Part shown: piece after piece, positions 57,105-64,000 of the stretch | Numbering within the stretch: the first letter of the stretch is position 1 | Layout of the letters: each line of letters begins with the position of its first letter | Source: Podarcis raffonei | Lineage: Eukaryota; Chordata; Lepidosauria; Squamata; Lacertidae | Assembly: GCF_027172205.1 (NCBI RefSeq) | Contig: NC_070604.1 | Span: 60,839,023-60,903,022 of the forward strand | DNA: 64,000 bases | Direction: 5' to 3' | Program-made: the position numbers and the translations under genes | The notes under the pieces: generated by a model | Database searches by the model: none | Told to the model about the DNA's origin: nothing | Seen by the model: only the letters and a program-made list of their open reading frames with translations

Positions 57105-57520
57105 ATTTATTACTATTTATTTTATTTACTAGACTTATATACTGCCTTTTATAAGATCTCGGGGTGGTTCACATGATAAAATACAAGGCAAAAGCCACCA
57201 ACAAACAGTTAAAACAAAAACAACCAAACAATAACAGCCCCCCCCCAACATATTCAAAAGGCTAGAATATTAATCAGCCAAAGGCCTGGTTGAAGAGGAA
57301 CATTTTCACCTGGCACCTAAAGATATATGATGAAGGCACCAGGCGAACCTTCCTGGGGAAAGACTGCACAAACAGGGAGCCACTGCAGAAAAGGTCCATT
57401 CTCGTGTTGCCACCTTCCGGACCTCATGTGGGGAAGGTACACAAAGATTGCCTCAGAACATGAACACAGAGTCCGGGTCAGTTTGTACGGGGAGAGGTGG
57501 TTCTTGAGGTATTGACTCTT
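57105..57520 (-). mobile_element. L2/CR1-like LINE 3' end, antisense
   Basis: It starts with a (TTTA)-rich run, 'tatactgccttttataagat' and 'ctcggggtggttcacatgat', then A-rich DNA, a C run and 'caaaggcctggttgaagagg', as at 49800. It ends about 90 bp before the next AKAP7 exon. Confidence 0.65.
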
Positions 57521-57606
57521 TGCGTACTAATTTCGAGAATTTATGTATTGTTCTACTCACGTGTGCACATTATCGTAACACCTCTCCACCCTCCTTTCCT
57601 ACCCAG

Positions 57607-57752
57607 ATAAAAACGCAGCTAAACCATATGTTAAAAAGACGAGAAAGAGAACTACTGGGAGGGAGAGTGAGGAAGACAATCTAATAAAGAAGAAAAAGAA
57701 AAACCAAGATAAACCAAATTACTTCATCTCAGTTCCAATCACAAATCCAAAG
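57607..57752 (+). CDS. AKAP7: AKAP7 coding exon 3
   Basis: 146 nt, acceptor 'ttcctacccag', donor GTAGCA. It reads N-KNAAKPYVKKTRKRTTGRES, EEDNLIKKKKKNQDKPNYFI and SVPITNPK, entering in phase 1 and leaving in phase 0. 'NYFISVPITNPK' matches 'NYFLSIPITNKE' of mammalian AKAP7, the first strand of the 2H-phosphoesterase domain. Two basic runs (KKTRKR, KKKKK) extend the nuclear signal region. The total to here is 185 codons. Confidence 0.93.
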
Positions 57753-59744
57753 GTAGCAATACTTTTTATTATTCTGATCTCATAGGGGACAAAATCACTT
57801 GTGAATAATGAAACCAGAGCTTAGACTTAAACCCAAACATTGATTCTGTGCCTTGAAGCAGAAGGGTTTTCTGCTTTGAACTGGTGGTTCCAGAAATCTT
57901 CCCTTGTTTTCCCAACAAGAAAGGTGAGGAACGAAGGAGTTGCTCCTCAAGGTGCTTGATTCCCAAAGGAGCTGCCTCCTTTTCACTACTGAACAGTCGT
58001 TTAGTGGGAGAAATCGGGGGGAATGGAAGTTTGAACCTGCAGATGTAGCACCAGGAGCATTGGATTGGTTCTGCCACTGTGCTTGTACTACGCTAAGCTC
58101 CTCGCCCCCTTTTACCTCTCAGTTACCATCAGTGACTTCCACATTGGGAAGCCCAAGTAAGCAATGTTGCCCTACTCTGCCCAGCAGCTGCCACTGCCCA
58201 GTTGAATGTGAAGTTGCTGAGCAGCAGGAAAAGCAGCAGGTCTCTGAAGCCGCCTCTTCCTTGCTGTTCAGCTAATCAGCTCAGAAGCAGGGGTGGATAA
58301 CATGGTGAGGAAGGTTATATGTATGTTGCATGGGTGCTAATAAATGCATGCATGTATATTCCATGTATGGTTGCCTTCTCTGCAGTCTCTGGTGTGTGGT
58401 GTGTGCTCTGCCCCACTGCCAGCTCTGCCCCTATACATAATTTGGTTTTGGCCCAACCCACCAGTGGCACGCAGTCCCTTATAGAGATGGTCCAGTATGT
58501 GGCCTCCTAAGAAGTGTGTATACATAGAGCTCTGGGTATGGACATTCCTTTGCGTGCTAGAAGCTCATGTATACACGAGAATATGAATTTGGAGACAGAA
58601 TGGCGTTCCCTTGCTTTTTCAAAAGAAGAGCTCTCCCACGCCATGTTGGAAGCTGTTTCTGCCAGCCTGCTGACAGTGTCAGGAATGTGCTTCCTCAAGT
58701 TCAGTTCAGACATGATAAACTGCAGCAATGGCTACCTAGCCCTTTGACTGTGCTCTGCTCCCACGGTTTCTGGGTACCAGTTTCTGGGAACCACAAGTGA
58801 GTGGTGTACTGCTGCACTGAGGTCCTTTTCCCTGGCTCCCCCATACACACAGCTGTCTGCCGGAGAACAAGATGTTGGACTACATGGGTCTTTGGCCTGA
58901 TCCAGCAGGGTTTTTCTTATGTAAGTTTCGGGCTCATATGCTGCTCCCTTCGCCTTCCACAATGATGAGGAGGATGCTTTTGGTTCCATTTTAATTTGAT
59001 TAGCTAAGAATAGCTATCTCTTGTTTTTAATAACTGCCATGCACTGGTTTCAGATATAAATTTATTTTTAGGTCCATTTGATTACTTATTTTAATTGGAC
59101 CGTAATGTCTGCTGGATGAAAACAAATATTTGATTTGCTTAGTTTACTTCAGGAAATTTCTCATCTAAACAACATTTAATATTTACTTGATTTAATTTCC
59201 GGTAATACTGCGGTTGAATGTATGCTGTAGCAAATGTTTTTTTCTTTGCTTCTGTGCATAGCAAAAATGACTTGGTGTAATTTGAAGGCAAGCATTTTCT
59301 CATATGGCTGTTACTGGATGGAAAAATAAAGCTAAGTAACTTAATAGCCTTTACAAGGCAAACCTCATTATCCAACTTCATCTTACAAAGCAACTAGATT
59401 CATTTTCTTCAGCAAGATTGTGTCAGCCAAGTACTTTGCTGCAAACAAGAATATGTAACTAACTAAATAAAACAAAACATTAAAATGTGCAAGGTTATCG
59501 TCCTTGTCAGTTGCCAATATTAGGAATTGTAATTTGTAATGTCAAATGATCTTTCCCATTTCCTGAGGTGTTTTAGAATATAGTTTTGCATGCGCAGGGT
59601 CCTTTCCAACTCTACAATTCTATGATTCTTGATTGGAGTACAAAATTTCAATGTGGGTGATTTTTAGTTGTTTTTATCTTATATGAATCCCCTGAATTAT
59701 GTTTTTATAGTAAAGTGATGTATCATATATTAATTCATATATAT
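57753..59744. other. AKAP7 intron 3, left part
   Basis: A small L3/CR1-like end at about 58840-58925 ('ttggcctgatccagcagggt', 'ttcttatgt') and a CR1 tail at about 59598-59635 ('cctttccaactctacaattc'). No exon with splice signals. Overlapping short frames at 57769-58800 look like chance. Confidence 0.4.
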
Positions 59745-60112
59745 ATTAAGTGGACATGTTGGTACTGACCTTTAAATCCCTAAACGGCCTTGGTCCTGTG
59801 TACCTGAAGGAGCATCTCCACCCACATAGTCCAGCTTGGACACTGAGATCCAGCTCTGAAGGCCTTCTGGCAGTTCCCTCACTACAAGAAGTGAAGTTAC
59901 AGGGAACCAGGCAGAGGGCCTTCTTGGTAGTTCTGCCCAGATGTCAAAGAGCTAAACAATCATAGGACTTTTCGCAGGCATGTGAAGGCAGCCCTGTTTC
60001 AGGAAGCTTTTGATGTTTGATGTTTTGGTGTGTTCCTTTATACTTTGCTGGAAGCCACCCAGAGTGCCTGGGGCAACCCAGTCAGATGGGCAGGGTACAA
60101 AAAATTAATAGC

Positions 60113-60153
<41 letters not shown>

Positions 60154-60155
60154 CC
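59745..60155 (+). mobile_element. L2-like LINE 3' fragment with (CAA)n tail
   Basis: 'LTFKSLNGLGPVYLKEHLHP' and 'LQGTRQRAFLVVLPRCQ' are the C-terminus of the L2-like ORF2, the longest-reading copy of this family in the window. It ends 'aacccagtcagatgggcag', followed by (CAA)n at 60112-60152 instead of the usual (AAT)n. Confidence 0.8.
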
Positions 60156-61715
60156 TAATAAATCACATCAGACTGGTTCCCTAATTGAAATCCATCTGTT
60201 GTCTTAAGCAAACACTAACAGAACAATTGGTAGTTCTTTGGGACTCATTTTAACCCCACTTATGTGCTATTAAACACAGTGAGTAGGCATGTATTGTGCT
60301 GCAACAAGTATTTACAGAGTTCCCAAATGGCTATTTAGCACTTGAAATTTGTCGCTTGTAAAATATGTGATTCTGTGTCATTCTGAAAAGCCATTTATGG
60401 TCTCTCAGATACATCTGGTTTGTGGCTTCATGTCCCCCGAGCCTTTGAAGTTGCTCCACTCTCATTGGGGTGCTCCATGGATGAGAGCTAGAATTCCAGG
60501 AACAGCCTCGCATGAAGGGGGAAGCTTGTGGATTAACTGAGCAGAGAAGCTTTTGCCCCCTGTTTCTAATGATGGGTGACAGCCAGGGGCATCGGTCACT
60601 TCTGAGGTTGGATCTCTAGCCTAGTAAGGGGAAGGAAGGCAAGAGAAGCAGCCTGGGACTTGCTGGAGAGGTTGACCAGGTTCCCCCTTGCTCAGTGCAC
60701 TGTTGTGGCATTATTCTGTGCTTTTCACATGTACTTTAATTCTCACTCTGCATAGTAAGAAAACCTGGGGGAATCAGTCATAAAGCTATTATTGAGAGAA
60801 ATAAGATCTGTATTTAGTTCTGTAGCCAGAGAACCAATCTGATACTGGGGGGTGGGATGAGGTGGGACATAACAATGTGTAGACAAATCCTTTGAGGGCA
60901 ATCATAACCCTACGGTAATGAACACAGTAAAAATCCCCTGTATGCATAACATATCAACCAGAAGTCAGCCATCAATATTTCAAGGCAGCTTTCCCAGGGA
61001 ACACTGTCCCTTTGACATTTTAAGCGATCAACTGATTAAAGAAGTGAAATGCTGAAGATGCTGGTAATTTGGTTTGACAGAACTGATGCCCTGAAGTGTG
61101 AAAACTAACAACTCTCTGTAGAAAATAATATAAAACTTTGCTGGCTTGCAGCATTGGGCACAATCATGCCCCAACCAACATCTGTATTAGATCAGTTGAG
61201 TCATTTTGTATGAAAAGTGCTAATGTGTTAAGAGGCATCCCTAAGGCTGCATTGTAACATGTATCCAGTCTGCTTTGAGCGAAGCGGAGCCCATCTCTTC
61301 ACTCTGAAAGGGAGTATGGGCTATAACTTGCTCTTTCGTCCTGCATCAAGATCAGACCAAGGTTTTCTATAACCTTGATGTTTTTCCTATGTATTTGTGC
61401 TTTCCTCAGAATACATAGAACAGAGGGTGGATTTGGCTTTATAAATCATGTCCTAATAAATGTATATTGTTTTGTGTTTCCTGTCTGATTTCTTTCCTAT
61501 CGTGATGGGTTGCCTTAAGGCAAGAAGCACCACAAACTGGGAAAGTCTTTTGCAGGAGTCCAGTTCAAGTAAAACAGACATTGTGCTCGAGCTTTGTTTG
61601 TGTTCTTGCCCTATCCCTTATGCAGAGCAAAGCGTTTTCTTTGTGTTTGCTGCTGATTGCACTAATTAAAAAAAAAAGTAATACTGTTTTTGTATGTGTT
61701 TCTGTTCTCCCTCAG
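60156..61715. other. AKAP7 intron 3, right part
   Basis: No exon or named repeat. A pyrimidine-rich acceptor tract 'tttctgttctccctcag' precedes the exon at 61716. Confidence 0.4.
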
Positions 61716-61829
61716 ATCACAGACACTATTCAGCTGCTCCAGGATAAAATAATACAAAAGGATAACAGGCTTTCTAAAGCAATGGTTCATTGTGGTTCTA
61801 CATTTGGCCAGTGAAGAAGCAGTTGACAA
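61716..61829 (+). CDS. AKAP7: AKAP7 coding exon 4, with a frame-breaking gap at the first HxT motif
   Basis: 114 nt, good acceptor ('gttctccctcag') and donor GTAAGC. In frame it reads ITDTIQLLQDKIIQKDNRLS KAMV, matching human 'IIKGIKILQNAIIQQDERLA KAMV'. Human then has SDGSFHITLLVMQLLNEDEV; here the frame gives HCGSTFGQ and a TGA at 61812-61814. Shifting by one base from 61788 gives IVVLHLASEEAVDK, which fits human 'LLVMQLLNEDEVNI'. So about 23 nt encoding SDGSFHIT seem to be missing, taking with them the first H-x-T catalytic motif of the 2H-phosphoesterase fold. Splice sites and both flanking coding parts are intact. Causes: real pseudogenising or polymorphic deletion, assembly/sequence error, or a rare exon form. 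As written the protein would stop at 217 aa. Confidence 0.88.
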
Positions 61830-62459
61830 GTAAGCATTTTACTCTGAAATAGCATGCTATCTTAAAATCTACTTAAAAGTGTGGTAACCCAAAAAAGGGT
61901 AACAGAAACATTCTGGTTTCATTTTAACTATAATTATGACATTAATGACATATGGCTGGGGTTAATTATTTATATTGGTAGTTTTATGCCTTCTGTGGTA
62001 TAGAGGAAACTTTATTCGTATAAAAGTGCTCACATCACATAGGTAATAAGGGGACAAAATTATATGCAAACCACAGATAATTAGCTATGCAAACTGGAGA
62101 CTGCTAATCTCCCCCCAAAGATTCCTGCTAGCCCATACCTTTGTTAGTAATTTGGAGCCCTCCAATTTGCAGTTCTTGTAGCCTCATCTCAAAAAAGTTA
62201 TTATATAGCTGGAAAATGTAGAATGATTAGAGATTGGAGCACCTTCTTTAGAAGGAAAGGCTAAAGCATTTAGAGAATTTTATGTTTGATCAAAGATAAT
62301 TGAAGGCCAAACTATAGATTACTTTAATCACATAACCTAAAGGTCATAGCCCTGATGAAGTGAAGAATGATGGAATTTTTGTCCAGTTTACATCTTCTTC
62401 TCAACATGCTGCAGTCTCAGTGATGCTTGGACCCCTCTGACCACGCCTCTTAATAAATA
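61830..62459. other. AKAP7 intron 4, left part
   Basis: No exon or clear repeat seen. Confidence 0.4.
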
Positions 62460-62677
62460 CAGTGGTACCTCAGGTTACAGACGCTTCAGGTTACAGACAC
62501 TTCAGGTTACAGGCTCTGCTAATCCAGAAATAGTACCTCGGGTTAAGAACTTTGCTTTAGGATGAGAACATAAATTGCGCAGCAGCATTAGCTAAAGTGG
62601 TGCTTCAGGTTAAGAACAGTTTCAGGTTAAGAACAGACCTTCAGAACGAATTAAGTTCTTAACCCGAGGTACCACTG
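62460..62677 (+). mobile_element. Tigger-like MITE, copy C (uninterrupted)
   Basis: 218 bp, ends 'cagtggtacctcaggttaca' and 'ttaacccgaggtaccactg', flanked by TA. Same orientation and order as copy A at 12199-12611, with the empty site 'gaacgaattaagttctt'. It lacks about 20 bp ('gaggcacagcggcagcagga' region) present in A. Confidence 0.85.
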
Positions 62678-62888
62678 TAGTTAAAAACATGGATGTAGCT
62701 TAGATGCTACACACTACACCAGCTCTCTAATAAATATATCATAGCAAAAGGTTTTGTAGACCAGAGCCCACATATCAGATGCATACAGGATTATCTTCTG
62801 CTGTCAGGAATACACGTATATGAAGGAAGAGAAAATAGAAAGCTATTGGATCAAAACACCATGAAATTCCAACACCTGTCACTGGCTA

Positions 62889-62890
<2 letters not shown>

Positions 62891-62945
<55 letters not shown>
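62891..62945. repeat. (CT)n microsatellite
   Basis: About 27 perfect CT units, a polypyrimidine tract in AKAP7 intron 4, followed by 'cgtgtgcacacgcacacag'. Confidence 0.95.
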
Positions 62946-62948
<3 letters not shown>

Positions 62949-63009
62949 TGCACACGCACACAGAGTTCTTATATTAGTACATTAATATCCTGACTTTCTT
63001 CTACTAGGG

Positions 63010-63110
63010 GCTTCAGTTTAGTATCCAGGAGGTCTCCTATCCAAGTACTCACCAGACTCAAACCTGCTTAATGTCAGGAGGTGGTTGCATTATGTGCTGT
63101 GAGGCCGTAT
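63010..63110 (-). mobile_element. 5S rRNA-derived SINE remnant
   Basis: The complement of this stretch reads like 5S rRNA: 'aagcaggtttgagtctggtg', 'agtacttggataggagacct', matching 'aagcagggtcgggcctggtt' and 'agtacttggatgggagaccg'. Only the central and 3' half is recognisable, and no 5S gene termini are present, so a SINE or 5S pseudogene. Confidence 0.6.
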
Positions 63111-64000
63111 TCTAGTCTATAATGGCCTCTTTAATAGTGATCCTTGTAATAATGAGGTGTATAGCAACTAGTGTAGTTGAGTCAGCTAATATGGTCTCCA
63201 GTAATGGAGTAAGATTGCAATCTTATGCACACTTACTTGGGCGTAATCCCCCTTGCACTCAGTGGAGCATGCACATGTCATGCGCGAACTAACAAATTTG
63301 CTTTGTGAACCTTTTGTACACCTCTGCCTTTGGCTCTTTGTTTTTGACAAATTTGCTTTCAGCAAAGTATGCATGGGCTTAAGTTGCTCAGACTTCTCAG
63401 TGCTGTAGCTAATAGCTGGGTAATTTAATGAAAGTGAATCACAAAAGAGAAATGGACAAAGAGGTATAATGAGTCCTTTCAACAGCACTATGCTAAAAGC
63501 TAAAACTCTTCCATTTGCTTTGCTTCCAATAAATTTGGGTGTGATCCTCAAAGTCTCGAGTGAGTGGCTATAGAGCTCTGTCAGTGTGTGCCCAAGTAAG
63601 GGCTTTGAGGACTGCAGCAGAATTAGCTCCCTGCACAGCTTTAAATTAAAAATTGAAGAAGGGAATGAGTTTCCTCCTTTCTGACAAGTGCAGTCTCTAG
63701 TCATTAAATGTCATGTTTTGTTTCATAACGTCTCTCGAAATGTGCACTGCTTCTGAAGAACTGCTTTGCCACATTCTCAGTCCTCTCTCTCTCTCTCTCT
63801 GTAGTGCAACATCTTTGTCCAGTTCCAAAACCTATACAGTAATGCAGTTTACATTTCCGTACTCATTATTTCTGATTGGTAGAAGTTGTGTCAGCTTGAT
63901 GGCCTGTATATTTGACAACACAAGTGATATATGCAAATACCACTTGAGAAACCTTCAGTTGACAGGGAAAAGTTTCATCTTTCATTAATTAAAAATAGTA

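Larger units (their letters stand above)
62678..64000. other. AKAP7 intron 4, right part, with (CT)n and 5S-like remnant
   Basis: The next AKAP7 exon (expected to begin like 'ALLELKP') is not found before the edge. Features: (CT)n at 62891-62945; 5S-like DNA in antisense at about 63010-63110 ('aggtctcctatccaagtact', 'caccagactcaaacctgctt'); palindromic-repeat piece at about 63210-63275 ('gattgcaatcttatgcacac'); (CT)n at 63784-63802. The 172-codon minus frame at 63186-63704 resembles no known protein. Confidence 0.45.

Noticed and set aside
61716-61814. TGA at 61812 as a genuine AKAP7 isoform end
   Set aside because: Sequence homologous to AKAP7 continues in another frame up to a good splice donor, which a natural end would not need; a small deletion or error explains it better.
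63010-63110. Possible 5S rRNA gene
   Set aside because: Only part of the 5S sequence is recognisable and it is diverged; no complete 120-nt gene or terminator.
63186-63704. 172-codon minus-strand frame near the right edge
   Set aside because: No recognisable motif, no splice context, and it begins in an old repeat; best seen as chance.
1-64000. CRISPR array, operon or prokaryote-like system
   Set aside because: Exons with GT-AG introns, SINEs, LINEs and CpG islands show a vertebrate nuclear genome; the regular repeats present are microsatellites.

Overview
This is a vertebrate nuclear window, almost certainly from a squamate reptile (lizard). The repeats point there: Sauria-type tRNA SINEs with a BovB-like tail, a truncated BovB LINE, many CR1/L3 and L2 LINE fragments, squamate-style L1, and many short DNA transposons of the hAT and Tc1/mariner (Tigger-like) groups. 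A lacertid-like lizard is a guess. Most of the window is intronic or intergenic; no bacterial-style gene order exists and nearly all open frames are chance or repeat-derived.

The one host gene I can read with confidence is AKAP7 (A-kinase anchoring protein 7/AKAP18) on the + strand. Four coding exons are visible: 49364-49634, 54836-54973, 57607-57752 and 61716-61829. Their splice phases agree and the rest of the gene lies beyond the right edge. The exon starting at 61716 appears to have lost about 23 nt encoding the first H-x-T motif of the 2H-phosphoesterase domain, which puts the reading frame into a stop.

A second CpG island at about 19.8-21.3 kb has no coding exon. From conserved vertebrate synteny (EPB41L2 lies head-to-head with AKAP7) I infer that it is the promoter/first exon of EPB41L2, read leftwards, and that 1-19.7 kb is its first intron. 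This is inference only.

Layout: 1-19.7 kb, AT-rich with a nest of transposons at 9.5-12.6 kb; 19.8-21.3 kb, CpG island; 21.3-49.1 kb, intergenic, with a solo LTR fossil and L1 tail (34.5-35.4 kb), a CR1/BovB/L2 block (43.3-46.1 kb) and a 2-kb non-autonomous L1-like element with an intact 201-codon ORF (46.1-48.2 kb); 49.1-64 kb, AKAP7 exons and introns with L2, SINE and MITE insertions.

Most notable: (i) a 671-bp hAT element at 9764-10434 that has captured the promoter-proximal first exon of a sepiapterin-reductase-like gene; (ii) the AKAP7 exon with the missing catalytic motif; (iii) a nested MITE pair at 12199-12611 whose empty site can be read from another copy in the same window; (iv) the ORF-bearing non-autonomous L1.
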